DNA from: Iodobacter sp025352645
GTDB lineage: Bacteria; Pseudomonadota; Gammaproteobacteria; Burkholderiales; Chitinibacteraceae
Reading direction: 5' to 3'
Assembly (NCBI RefSeq): GCF_033446605.1
Contig: NZ_JAWQUO010000003.1
Span: 124,001 to 188,000 of the forward strand
Length of the DNA stretch: 64,000 nt
Shown: piece after piece, positions 15,394 through 23,270 of the stretch
Layout: every line of letters begins with the position of its first letter
Position numbering within the stretch: position 1 is the first letter of the stretch
Program-made: the position numbers and the translations under genes
The notes under the pieces: model-generated
Database searches by the model: none
The model's input: the letters and a program-made list of their open reading frames with translations, nothing else
What the model was told of the DNA's origin: nothing

Positions 15394-18210
15394 TTATTTT
15401 CCACGACGTTTAGTTTGAGCTGCTTTTAAAACGCCCCATGGCGCATTTTTGACTGTTGCTTTTCCAGACTCATCAAGCGCTATTTTTTCGTTTTTACCAT
15501 CACCAAAGATGAGTTTAATTTCTTCACCGGCTGGTACGCTATTTCCATCTGCATCTTCGTATAAAATTTCCAAGTCAGATTTCTTATCCAAGTCAGCAAG
15601 GTTAAATGGAGCGTTTGGTAAAGTTAGAGATGCAGGCCCACCCCAATCATGGCTCCCGCCTTTAATGCTCACTTTCCCCGGTGCATGCAGCTCAATCTTG
15701 CCGTCTTTGATACGGATATAAGCACCACCGGCGGTGAGCAGGATTTCTTGCTTGGCGTTGAACAGGCCCTTGCCTTTGATTGCGGTGAACTTGGCGTTTT
15801 TGTCGGCGGTGATCTCGATATCGTCGCTTTGGGCCTGCATTTGCAGCTGGCCTTTGGCGGCGATCAGTTTCATGGTGATTTTGTCTTTAATGCCGCCGGT
15901 AAACAGGCTGATGTGCGACCCCACGTTGTGTATCCAGCGGCGGCCGGTGCTTTGGTTACTGTCTCTTTGGGCGATAAGGTCTAAGTTTGTGCCTGCGCTG
16001 ATGGTCTGGCTTTGCGGGCTGGTGATGGCTACGCCGTCCTCGCCGTGCAGCAAGATGATCTTTTGCTGACCTGCCTGACCTTGGGATTTACTCTTACCGT
16101 CTTTATCGGTATTACTGCCCGCTTCAAAGCTTTTGCTTGCGTGTACGTGGTGGTGCAAGTGGCCGGTGGTGGCTTTACCACCTGCGCTATTGTCTGGCTT
16201 GACGGTTTTATCGCCTTCGCCGGTTTCGATAGTATCAGCGAGTTGGTTGGTGGCCGTTTCGCCTAGACTTTGGGCCAACGCTAAAGCTGATTCAAGCTGG
16301 CTTTGGGCTGGGTTGTAGTCTAGCTGCTTGCCCGAGGCGCCATTCTTGGCTTCGGTACTGATCAGCAAGCCGCTGGCGCGAATCGCACCTTGTTTGTCGG
16401 TGCGTAGCTCAAAGCCTTCGCCGCGTGGCTCACCTTTTCCGTCGGTGCGCGGGTGGATCAGATAGCCCAGGTTAAGCTGAGTTTTACCGTGCTCGCACGA
16501 TAACTTGGTGCGGACTTCGCCCTTGGTATCATCAAACAGCAGCTCGCCGTATTGGCCGCCTTCAAATTCTTTACTCTTGATGCCAGATAGGGTTTTATTG
16601 GCGGGCAAGCTGCCTGCACCGCTGAATGTGGGTACAGGTTGGCTGCCGTTGTGAACCACGGCGGTAACGATGGGCCGGTCGATATCTCCCTCGATAAAAT
16701 CCACCAGAACTTCTTGGCCGATACGTGGGATAAACTGGTGGCCAAAGCCTGCACCGGCAGATGGCATGGAAACGCGTATCCAGCAGGAGGATTTATCGTC
16801 GAGATTAGCGCCAAACTCGGGATGCTCAGCGGCACGCTGCCAATGGAGCTGAATTTTTATGCGGCCTTGCTCGTCGGTATGGACTTCTGTATCCGCAGGG
16901 CCGACTACGGTAGCTGTTTGTACGCCTAGGCTAGTGGGCTTGGTAAATTCTTGATTGCCCAGATGGCTAAGCACAGGCTGGCCGCGTCTTTGCGCGGTAA
17001 AGTCCGCTTGATAAGGCGCGTTATCTTTGGCTGACGTGGCAAGCAGGCTAGGGGCAACTAAGCCAAGTTGCTGGGTTAAATCTGCTGGCAAATTATTGTT
17101 TGCAGTGAATTTAAGCTCAGTGATGGCAAACTCGCGTTGCTCTGCGCTATCCCATTCATGCGCGGGGTGATCTTCTAAGCGGAACCATTGCCCTGCTTGT
17201 AAGCTGCGTAAAGTGCCAGAGCCAGTAAACGATTTCTTTTGCCCGTCTAAAGCATCTTGGCGCAGCTTGGCATCGTGGCTGAGCTGGTCTAAATCGCTGG
17301 CGTAGTAATGCGTTTGCGGGTCGTAATATTCCAGAGTTGATTGGATTTGTTGCCCACCTTCACCTTGGTCGATCGCGCTATCGCTTGAAATGTGGCTGGT
17401 ACTGCTGGCTTTGTAGTCGAAGCTGGCAAGAGAAACAGAGCTGCTGCCAATTTGCCTCTGCGTATTCCACGCGGTGAGTGAATCGCTTGCTTCTGTTGCT
17501 GATGCACGATGAAAGCGGGCGATGGGCTCTAAAGCTTCGGGGATGGAGAATACATCATCAAAAATCACGAGCTGCACTTGCGGAGAATCACCCGCCAAAT
17601 GTTCAAAGCGCCACGATAGACCGCATTCTTTCATTAAGCGGCATAGAAAGGCGTAGTCGTCTTCGCGATATTGCAGGCAATAAGAGCGGGGCGGGTATTC
17701 GCCGGACAATTTGAAATCCAGCGTTTGCACTGAGGCAAACACAGGATTCTTAGCCTGATGTTCGGCCAGTATCTGTTTCACAATATCGACGGCGGATAAA
17801 TCTTGGAATACCCGCGAAGTACGGCGATATCTAAGCAGGGCAAAAGGCGGCTCTACCGTCAGTGCGTATTTTGCAAAGCCTCCGTCAGAACCTAAAAGCT
17901 TTACCTGACTAACCACCCCGCAACGCTCAATCGCATCACCATTGGCGTTTTCTATCGCCAATACCACCGGCAAGCCCAATAGCGATTTGAGTTCTAAAGT
18001 ACCATCGGGGGAGAGACAGTCAATCTGATAGCAATAAGCCTGATTGATCCCCTCGCTACCTGTTACTCGCTGGGGCAATAATTGCTGGCCCCATGCTGCC
18101 CCGTCGCCTAGCTGAAGAGAAATAAGACGCTGATCTTGATTAAAAGCAGCGGCGAAAGAGGCAAGTAGATCAAAGGGCATGTTAAACCAAGGTCTTACGA
18201 GGAGGGTCAT
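15394..18210 (-). CDS. vgrG: Type VI secretion tip protein VgrG with C-terminal extension
   Basis: 938 residues. The N-terminal gp27-like region (SLQLGDGAAWGQQLLPQRVT, YCLQYREDDYAFLCRLMKEC) is followed by the gp5 OB-fold (HTDEQGRIKIQLHWQR, CWIRVSMPSAGAGFGHQFIP, GQEVLVDFIEGDIDRPI), a DUF2345 beta-helix (~600-860) and a terminal domain ~873-938 (EILYEDADGNSVPAGEEIKL) resembling transthyretin-like adaptors. VgrG is the membrane-puncturing spike. The effector gene follows three bases later, indicating cargo carriage on this spike. No other structural T6SS genes are in the window. The start at 18210 has weak SD support; ATG 18180 is an alternative. Confidence 0.95.
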   Translation of the reverse strand: MTLLVRPWFNMPFDLLASFAAAFNQDQRLISLQLGDGAAWGQQLLPQRVTGSEGINQAYCYQIDCLSPDGTLELKSLLGLPVVLAIENANGDAIERCGVVSQVKLLGSDGGFAKYALTVEPPFALLRYRRTSRVFQDLSAVDIVKQILAEHQAKNPVFASVQTLDFKLSGEYPPRSYCLQYREDDYAFLCRLMKECGLSWRFEHLAGDSPQVQLVIFDDVFSIPEALEPIARFHRASATEASDSLTAWNTQRQIGSSSVSLASFDYKASSTSHISSDSAIDQGEGGQQIQSTLEYYDPQTHYYASDLDQLSHDAKLRQDALDGQKKSFTGSGTLRSLQAGQWFRLEDHPAHEWDSAEQREFAITELKFTANNNLPADLTQQLGLVAPSLLATSAKDNAPYQADFTAQRRGQPVLSHLGNQEFTKPTSLGVQTATVVGPADTEVHTDEQGRIKIQLHWQRAAEHPEFGANLDDKSSCWIRVSMPSAGAGFGHQFIPRIGQEVLVDFIEGDIDRPIVTAVVHNGSQPVPTFSGAGSLPANKTLSGIKSKEFEGGQYGELLFDDTKGEVRTKLSCEHGKTQLNLGYLIHPRTDGKGEPRGEGFELRTDKQGAIRASGLLISTEAKNGASGKQLDYNPAQSQLESALALAQSLGETATNQLADTIETGEGDKTVKPDNSAGGKATTGHLHHHVHASKSFEAGSNTDKDGKSKSQGQAGQQKIILLHGEDGVAITSPQSQTISAGTNLDLIAQRDSNQSTGRRWIHNVGSHISLFTGGIKDKITMKLIAAKGQLQMQAQSDDIEITADKNAKFTAIKGKGLFNAKQEILLTAGGAYIRIKDGKIELHAPGKVSIKGGSHDWGGPASLTLPNAPFNLADLDKKSDLEILYEDADGNSVPAGEEIKLIFGDGKNEKIALDESGKATVKNAPWGVLKAAQTKRRGK

Positions 18211-18542
18211 ATATTACATGAAGCTTTTTCCATGCTGCTGTAGGTATTTTGTGATTACTGCACAACACCTAAGAATTTTTATGATTGATGTAAGTAATAT
18301 ACACTACCCGCACACGGCTCAATAAAGTGGCAGGGGTTGAAATTGTTCTAATCCCCTGTTTTTTGCCAATAAAAATGCGGCCTTGTGAGCCGCATTTTTC
18401 CTAGAAAACATTAGAACATTGATTGCATCATGGTAATGAAATTATATGGTTAAAAGGCATTCTTTCGCCATATTTGCTGCTGAAGCCTTTTTTCATATTA
18501 AAAAAATTGGGCTATGGTTTGCATTTTGATACGCTTAGTTGT
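18211..18542. other. Intergenic region between vgrG and mgtA
   Basis: 332 bases: the vgrG promoter region on the minus strand (A/T-rich near 18230-18310) and the hairpin terminator at 18371-18399. I see no gene. Confidence 0.5.
18371..18399 (-). terminator. Hairpin terminator downstream of mgtA
   Basis: Perfect 11-bp stem AAAAATGCGGC / GCCGCATTTTT with a 7-base loop. A and T flanks allow termination in both directions. It lies ~145 bases past the mgtA stop and upstream of vgrG, so it isolates the two units. Confidence 0.8.
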
Positions 18543-21161
18543 TTAAAACCACACCCCATAGCGGCGGATGTAAACGGTTTTAACGAATTGCGCCAGTGCC
18601 ATATAGCCGATCATGGTGGCGATTAGCCAGTACCAGTAGGACGAATCGAGTGAGACAAAGCCTAGCGATTCGGCGATGGGCGAAAAGGGTAACCAGCAGC
18701 CAATGGCAACGGCAATCACGGTAGAGAGCATCACTGGCCATGCTGCGCGGCTTTGCAGAAAAGGAATCTTCTTGGTGCGTAGCATATGCACCACTAAGGT
18801 TTGCGAGACTAAGCCAACAATAAACCAGCCGGAATTCATAATCAGCTGACCACCGCCGTGGGCGTAATAGGCCGCTCCTGCGCCAAAGACCGTCCACATC
18901 AGAATATACGTAGTGATATCAAATACCGATGAGGTTGGGCCAAGCCAGATCATAAAGCGGCGGATATTGCCCGCCTCCCATTTACGTGGCTGCTGTAGGT
19001 ATTCTTTATCCATCTTGTCCCAAGGTAAAACAATCTGGGAAATATCATAGATTAAGTTTTGAATCAGCAATTGCATCGCCAGCATCGGCTCCCAAGGCAG
19101 CCAAGCCGATGCCACCAGGACCGAAAACACATTACCAAACGCAGAGCTGGCGGTGATATTTAGGTATTTCAGGATATTGCCGAAGGTTTCTCGGCCAGTA
19201 ATTACACCTTCTTCTAGCACCATCAAATCTTTATCTAACAAGATAATGTCGGCGGTTTCCTTGGCGATATCGGCGGCGCTATCCACCGAAATACCCACGT
19301 CAGCATCGCGTAGCGCTGGGGCGTCGTTAATTCCGTCACCCAAGAAACCCACGGTGTGCCCATTGGCCTGTAGCGCTTTTACCACCCGTGATTTATGCAG
19401 TGGTGTGAGCTTGGCAAAGATGGTGCAACCCTTTACTGCTTGGCAGAGGGCAATATCGTCCATCGCTTCGATTTCTGGCCCTAGCAGCGGGATGCCCGGC
19501 TCTAAGCCCACATCGCGGCAAATTTTACTGGTGACGATAGGATTATCGCCAGTCAGCACCTTAACGGTGACGCCGTAATCACGCAGCGCCTTGATGGCAG
19601 GTGCCGCCGAGGCTTTAGGCGGGTCAAGAAAGGTCAGGAAACCACGCACGACTAGATCGGTTTCATCTGCGACCAGATAGTGCTGTTTGTTTTTTGCAAT
19701 GGCTTTAGTCGCCACTAATAAAACACGGAACCCTTGTTCGTTATAGGCTTGAGTCTGGCTGAGTAAGTGGGCTTTAGCGGCGGTATCTAAGGCAAGGATA
19801 TTAGAGCCCGCTTGATAGTGGGTCGATACCGCCAGTATTTCTTCTACTGCGCCTTTGCAGATCATCAGCTGCTGATCTTGCTGATCGGCGACAACGACGG
19901 TTAAGCGGCGGCGGATAAAATCAAAGGGTAATTCGTCTACCTTGTGGTAATTCCTAGGTAAATCACTCACATCTTTGGCGCGTTCCAGCACCGCAATATC
20001 CATCAGGTTTTTAATGCCGCTCTGGTGAACGCTATTGAGCCACGCCAGTTGCAAAATCCCTTCGTCAAGCTTGCCTTGGCAGTTGAAGTGCTCTTCCAAA
20101 ATGATTTTATCTTGGGTCAAGGTACCGGTTTTATCGGTACATAACACATCCATCGCGCCGAAGTTTTGTACCGAATTAAGCCGCTTAACCACCACTTTGC
20201 GCTTGGCCATGGCGATTGCGCCCTTGGCCAAATTGGCAGAAACAATCATCGGCAACATTTCTGGGGTTAAGCCCACCGCAACCGCCATGGCAAAGGTCAG
20301 GGCAGATAGCCAATCGCCCTTGGTGAGGCCATTAATCAGAAAGACAATCGGCACCATCACCAGCATAAAACGAATTAATAACCATGAAACGCTGCTTACC
20401 CCACGGTCAAAACTGGTTTCCACCCGCTTATGGCTCAGCACGTTTTTGGCTAGAGCGCCAAAATAGGTTTGGCTGCCGGTAGCAACCACCCTAGCGCAGG
20501 CTGTGCCGCTCACCACATTGGTACCCATAAAGCAGATATTGTTGTTATCGAGTAGGCTTTCTGCCTCGCTACTGCTGGACTCGGCTGATTTTTCTGCGAC
20601 ATCGCCTAAGGTATCGTATTTCTCCACCGGCAGCGCTTCGCCGCTGAGTACGGCTTGGCTGACAAATAAATCACGCGACTCTAGCAGCTCGATATCGGCC
20701 GGAATCATATCGCCCGCTTGCAAATAAACAATATCGCCAACTACCACATTGCTCATTGGCACTTCTAGTTTGCGTGCTTGGCCCGTGGCGCTGGTGCGTA
20801 ATACGGTGGCGGTGTTGCTGACGAGGGATTTGAGTTTTTCAGCGGATTTACCGGTACGGTATTCCTGAAAAAAGCGTAATAAGGCGCTTAAGGTCACCAT
20901 GGTGGTGAGGATGATAATCCCTATCCAGCTTTGTTCTTCTGGGCCAACCATTTGCACATCGGTGATATAGGTGATGATGGCCAAGACCAAGAGCACCATT
21001 ACAAAAGGGTTTTTAAACGCGAGATAGAGCTGGATGATGGCGTGTGGCGGCTTATCGTGAGCTACTTCGTTAAGGCCATGTGTATGTAAGAGTTCGGCAG
21101 CTTGGCTGTCGCTTAAGGCTTTGGGGTGTTGCGGATGAGCTGGTGTGTGATTTTGCGTCAT
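18543..21161 (-). CDS. mgtA: Magnesium-translocating P-type ATPase MgtA
   Basis: 872 residues. P-type ATPase motifs: SGEALPVEK (actuator), GLTPEMLP in the membrane, phosphorylation site DKTGTLTQ with Asp343, KGAVEEIL, KVLTGDN and FLGDGINDAPALRDADVGIS. The C-terminal helices match type IIIB Mg2+ importers (QNLIYDISQ). It imports Mg2+ across the inner membrane at the cost of ATP. A serine-rich insert at ~191-203 lies in the actuator region. It is the last gene of a minus-strand unit whose upstream small gene has a regulated-looking leader, separated by a MITE-like element. Expression is presumably induced by low Mg2+ as in relatives. Confidence 0.95.
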   Translation of the reverse strand: MTQNHTPAHPQHPKALSDSQAAELLHTHGLNEVAHDKPPHAIIQLYLAFKNPFVMVLLVLAIITYITDVQMVGPEEQSWIGIIILTTMVTLSALLRFFQEYRTGKSAEKLKSLVSNTATVLRTSATGQARKLEVPMSNVVVGDIVYLQAGDMIPADIELLESRDLFVSQAVLSGEALPVEKYDTLGDVAEKSAESSSSEAESLLDNNNICFMGTNVVSGTACARVVATGSQTYFGALAKNVLSHKRVETSFDRGVSSVSWLLIRFMLVMVPIVFLINGLTKGDWLSALTFAMAVAVGLTPEMLPMIVSANLAKGAIAMAKRKVVVKRLNSVQNFGAMDVLCTDKTGTLTQDKIILEEHFNCQGKLDEGILQLAWLNSVHQSGIKNLMDIAVLERAKDVSDLPRNYHKVDELPFDFIRRRLTVVVADQQDQQLMICKGAVEEILAVSTHYQAGSNILALDTAAKAHLLSQTQAYNEQGFRVLLVATKAIAKNKQHYLVADETDLVVRGFLTFLDPPKASAAPAIKALRDYGVTVKVLTGDNPIVTSKICRDVGLEPGIPLLGPEIEAMDDIALCQAVKGCTIFAKLTPLHKSRVVKALQANGHTVGFLGDGINDAPALRDADVGISVDSAADIAKETADIILLDKDLMVLEEGVITGRETFGNILKYLNITASSAFGNVFSVLVASAWLPWEPMLAMQLLIQNLIYDISQIVLPWDKMDKEYLQQPRKWEAGNIRRFMIWLGPTSSVFDITTYILMWTVFGAGAAYYAHGGGQLIMNSGWFIVGLVSQTLVVHMLRTKKIPFLQSRAAWPVMLSTVIAVAIGCWLPFSPIAESLGFVSLDSSYWYWLIATMIGYMALAQFVKTVYIRRYGVWF

Positions 21162-21267
21162 GCTGCTTATTCCTGTTCACCAGCGTGCAGGGGTGCGATG
21201 CATTATTTAAGCAAAGCAGTCCCCTTGCGCACAGATGTGGCGCTAAAATGAATACGGAGATTTAATT

Positions 21268-21303
21268 CGCTCGCTGAATTGCTTAATTGCAATTCAGCGA
21301 GCG
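21268..21303 (-). promoter_or_regulatory. Strong hairpin in the mgtA upstream region
   Basis: CGCTCGCTGAATT (21268-21280) pairs perfectly with AATTCAGCGAGCG (21291-21303), a 13-bp stem with a 10-base loop, 106 bases upstream of the mgtA ATG. There is no T-tract on the minus strand, so it is not a plain terminator. It may be a leader structure or processing site. Confidence 0.5.
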
Positions 21304-21438
21304 GTATCGGTTGGTCAGGCATGGTTTTATTCCTTAGAAATAAATAATAGAAAGATTAAAAGCCCATATCAAATATTAAGAACGAGCATATCCTCTCCAT
21401 TAATTAAATGGATTAATTATAAATTAATATAATTGGCC

Positions 21439-21563
21439 GTTAACTTAAGGTAAGTACTTGTGCAAAAGTTTTATGGCAAGGCGTCGAAGCCGCAGGCAGT
21501 ACAGTTAGTACGACAAGGCAAGACAACGATGCAAGAAAACTTTTGCCTATCTACTTAGTTAAC
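21439..21563. repeat. 125-bp MITE-like element with terminal inverted repeats
   Basis: It begins GTTAACTTAAGGTAAGTACT then TGCAAAAGTTTT, and ends AAAACTTTTGCC...TACTTAGTTAAC. The outermost GTTAAC and the GCAAAAGTTTT blocks are inverse copies. The middle (GCGTCGAAGCCGCAGGCAGT, TTAGTACGACAAGGCAAGAC) has the look of a known class of proteobacterial intergenic repeats. No ORF. It sits between two genes of the presumed mgt unit. Confidence 0.75.
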
Positions 21564-21572
21564 ACCAACTGA

Positions 21573-21911
21573 TTAATGTGCTTGGCTAGCCATCGCTCTA
21601 CGCCTTAAGCCCCATTTGATTTGGTTTACATCGTGGTGCTGGCTGAGACTGATGGCCATTTGATTAAAATTTTGCTGCAGATGAGCTGATAGATGCAGCA
21701 AGACCGACAGGCAGTATTTTCCTTCGGGCAGGCGAAAGATCTTCAGCTGCTGCGCGTGCAGGCCTAAATGATTTAGATTTTGAATCAATAGCTTGCGCAG
21801 ATTGCTGATGCTGGATTCTGCACTGGTAATTTGTAAAAAATACTGTGAGTTATTGGTTTTACGGCCGTGCACAGCCCTTAGGGCAAGGATGAGTTTTTTT
21901 AGATAATGCAT
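21573..21911 (-). CDS. Small basic protein, possibly MgtC C-terminal (ACT-like) domain
   Basis: 112 residues from ATG 21911, with GGAGGA ideally spaced upstream; the longer frame begins with TTG at 21962 and has no such site. The pattern (YFLQITSAESSISNLRKLLI, QLKIFRLPEGKYCLSVLLHL, then NQIKWGLRR) fits a beta-alpha-beta-beta-alpha-beta fold like the cytoplasmic C-terminal domain of MgtC, without the MgtC membrane part. The assignment rests on pattern and on mgtA being next downstream, so it is tentative. It has a structured leader and a leader ORF. It may regulate MgtA activity or stability; unproven. Confidence 0.5.
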   Translation of the reverse strand: MHYLKKLILALRAVHGRKTNNSQYFLQITSAESSISNLRKLLIQNLNHLGLHAQQLKIFRLPEGKYCLSVLLHLSAHLQQNFNQMAISLSQHHDVNQIKWGLRRRAMASQAH

Positions 21912-21916
21912 GATTT

Positions 21917-21935
21917 TCCTCCGGTTAGGGGAGGA
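21917..21935 (-). promoter_or_regulatory. Shine-Dalgarno-sequestering hairpin
   Basis: On the minus strand TCCTCC (21935-21930) is complementary to the Shine-Dalgarno GGAGGA (21922-21917), with loop CCTAACC. The SD is thus buried in a 6-bp stem. The 5' strand is part of the last codons of the leader ORF 21925-21969, so a ribosome finishing that ORF would open the stem. A second hairpin GGCTC/GAGCC (21955-21941) lies just upstream. Confidence 0.6.
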
Positions 21936-21969
21936 TGCGCGGCTCCTGAAGAGCCAAATCAATAAGCAT
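21925..21969 (-). CDS. 14-codon leader peptide upstream of the small mgt-linked gene
   Basis: ATG 21969 to TAA 21925 encodes MLIDLALQEPRILP. The stop lies 2 bases before the Shine-Dalgarno of the next gene, and the codons for Ile-Leu-Pro supply the anti-SD strand. Its own ribosome site is weak (a GGGCC stretch). Short leader ORFs, some proline-sensitive, control mgtA and mgtCBR in Salmonella; this one has two Pro codons, the last just before the stop. Expression is unproven. Confidence 0.4.
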   Translation of the reverse strand: MLIDLALQEPRILP

Positions 21970-22219
21970 GTACCGGCCCATTAAACCCCGTACGCATAAG
22001 CGTAGCGGCTGTTTATTAAGCGCTGATTTTTTCAGCAACAATGGAATAGGTGAGTACGGGCGGCCAAAAGCCAAAAGACACCACACCCTGCGTAACAGGA
22101 TATGGCAGATTGAATCTACTTTATCCTGCTATACCGCGGTTACAAACACAGATTGATTACATCCGTCGTTGTCCACAGACAGCCTCTTAGATAGTTAATA
22201 TGTGGCGGATTCTACCCAA

Positions 22220-22252
22220 TAATTAATTAATGTCAATGCGAATTAATTAATT
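22220..22252. promoter_or_regulatory. A/T-rich symmetrical promoter/operator block
   Basis: Two AATTAATTAA blocks separated by TGTCAATGCG, each palindromic and together symmetrical. It lies 250-310 bases upstream of the small mgt-linked gene and is a candidate promoter UP element or regulator site for that unit. Not a match to a named box. Confidence 0.35.
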
Positions 22253-22510
22253 ACTTTGTATTTGTGATTATTCAATGCGCTGAGCATTAAATATTGATTT
22301 GGAATTGAGCAGATTATCAGGCGTATTCATCTGCTTGAAATCAGTGGATTCAAATATCAATAAGTACTGGGTCATCCGTTCGCGAGTATTTCGAAAATCA
22401 GCATTGTCACTCCCGCTAGGTTACTGGATCCCTGGCAAAAGCACGTGTGTGTGACGCTTTTTTAGCCCGCTTAAAATTTATGAAAACTTGTGATTCACTA
22501 CTTACTCGCA

Positions 22511-22541
22511 AAAATAATGCCCTCACGGTGATGAGGGCATT
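22511..22541 (-). terminator. hisG terminator
   Basis: Ten-base stem AATGCCCTCA / TGAGGGCATT (22516-22525 and 22532-22541) with a 6-base loop, followed on the minus strand by ATTTTTG. It is ~25 bases past the hisG stop. Its presence shows hisG is the last gene of its unit here, with no hisD behind it. Confidence 0.9.
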
Positions 22542-22565
22542 CAGTTTACGTGCGAGAGGCGGTAT

Positions 22566-23213
22566 TTAAGCGTTACGCGCGGCTACCGTTGCGGCAAAGG
22601 CATCCAGCATGGGCTGGATGCGCTCGTGTTTTAGCTTGAGCGAGGCCTGATTTACCACCAGGCGTGAGCTAATCTCACGGATGTCTTCTACCGCCACCAG
22701 ATTATTGGCTTTAAGCGTGCTTCCTGTGGACACCAGATCAACGATGGCATCGGCTAGGCCCACCAGTGGGGCCAGCTCCATCGAGCCGTAGAGCTTGATT
22801 AGATCGACGTGTACGCCCTTATTAGCAAAGTGCTCACGGGCGCACTGGGTGTATTTGGTGGCAATGCGTAAACGCGCACCTTGCTTAACTGCACCTTCGT
22901 AATCAAAGCCCTGTTGCACTGCCACCATGAGGCGGCATTTGGCGATATCTAAGTCGAGCGGTAGATAGAGGCCCGCACCACCGTGCTCTAGCAGCACATC
23001 CTTACCGGCAATGCCTAAATCGGCAGCGCCGTATTGCACATAGGTTGGTACATCGGTTGCACGGACAATGATGAGCCGCACATCGTCCATATTGGTGCCA
23101 ATAATCAGCTTGCGGCTGGATTCTGGAGCCTCACTGGGCACAATGCCTGCGGCGGCCAGCAGCGGCAGCGTTTCCTCGAAGATACGACCTTTAGACAGTG
23201 CAATGGTAATCAT
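22566..23213 (-). CDS. hisG: ATP phosphoribosyltransferase catalytic subunit, short form
   Basis: 215 residues from ATG 23213 (MITIALSKGRIFEETLPLL), the usual N-terminus; the frame extends upstream to 23258 without support. It catalyses the first step of histidine synthesis (ATP + PRPP). Motifs: ALSKGRI, RATDVPTYVQYGAADLGIAG, and the PRPP-binding VDLVSTGSTLKANNL. The short form lacks the C-terminal regulatory domain and needs HisZ, which is not in the window. It is co-directional with murA upstream, the common betaproteobacterial order, but its expected neighbour hisD is 19 kb away. Confidence 0.95.
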   Translation of the reverse strand: MITIALSKGRIFEETLPLLAAAGIVPSEAPESSRKLIIGTNMDDVRLIIVRATDVPTYVQYGAADLGIAGKDVLLEHGGAGLYLPLDLDIAKCRLMVAVQQGFDYEGAVKQGARLRIATKYTQCAREHFANKGVHVDLIKLYGSMELAPLVGLADAIVDLVSTGSTLKANNLVAVEDIREISSRLVVNQASLKLKHERIQPMLDAFAATVAARNA

Positions 23214-23270
23214 GGTGTGTACCCGTGTAGGGGGCGCGGCAGCCGAGCCCAGTAGCAATTATTCTGTAAT

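Larger units (their letters stand above)
21162..21572. other. mgtA proximal upstream region
   Basis: 411 bases between mgtA and the small upstream gene. It contains a 13-bp-stem hairpin (21268-21303), an A/T-rich stretch (21330-21440) that may hold a promoter, and a 125-bp terminal-inverted-repeat element (21439-21563). No coding sequence is supported. Confidence 0.55.
21970..22565. other. Long leader/promoter region and his-side intergenic
   Basis: About 600 bases. 21970-22200 is a probable 5' leader on the minus strand with another hairpin (GCTGA/TCAGC near 22021-22035). 22220-22252 is an A/T-rich symmetrical block (AATTAATTAAT, 10-base gap, ATTAATTAATT) that could be a promoter or operator. 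22390-22450 carries a degenerate GTCACTCCCGC...GGATCCC repeat. The hisG terminator follows. No convincing gene. Confidence 0.5.

Noticed and set aside
21912..21962. Longer N-terminus of the small mgt-linked gene
   Set aside because: It starts with TTG, has no ribosome site and would overlap the leader ORF and SD hairpin. The ATG at 21911 has an ideal GGAGGA.
22040..22110. M-box-like (ykoK) Mg riboswitch core on the plus strand (GGTGAG, then AAAAGCCAAAAGACACCA)
   Set aside because: No plus-strand gene follows; the Mg-related genes run on the minus strand. Key helices of the M-box are missing, so I treat the likeness as chance.
21968..22156. 62-residue plus-strand ORF opposite the leader
   Set aside because: No ribosome site and no family likeness; it is antisense to the probable leader.
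22380..22450. Small RNA gene
   Set aside because: The GTCACTCCCGC...GGATCCC stretch looks like a degenerate dispersed repeat; no promoter plus terminator pair supports an RNA gene.
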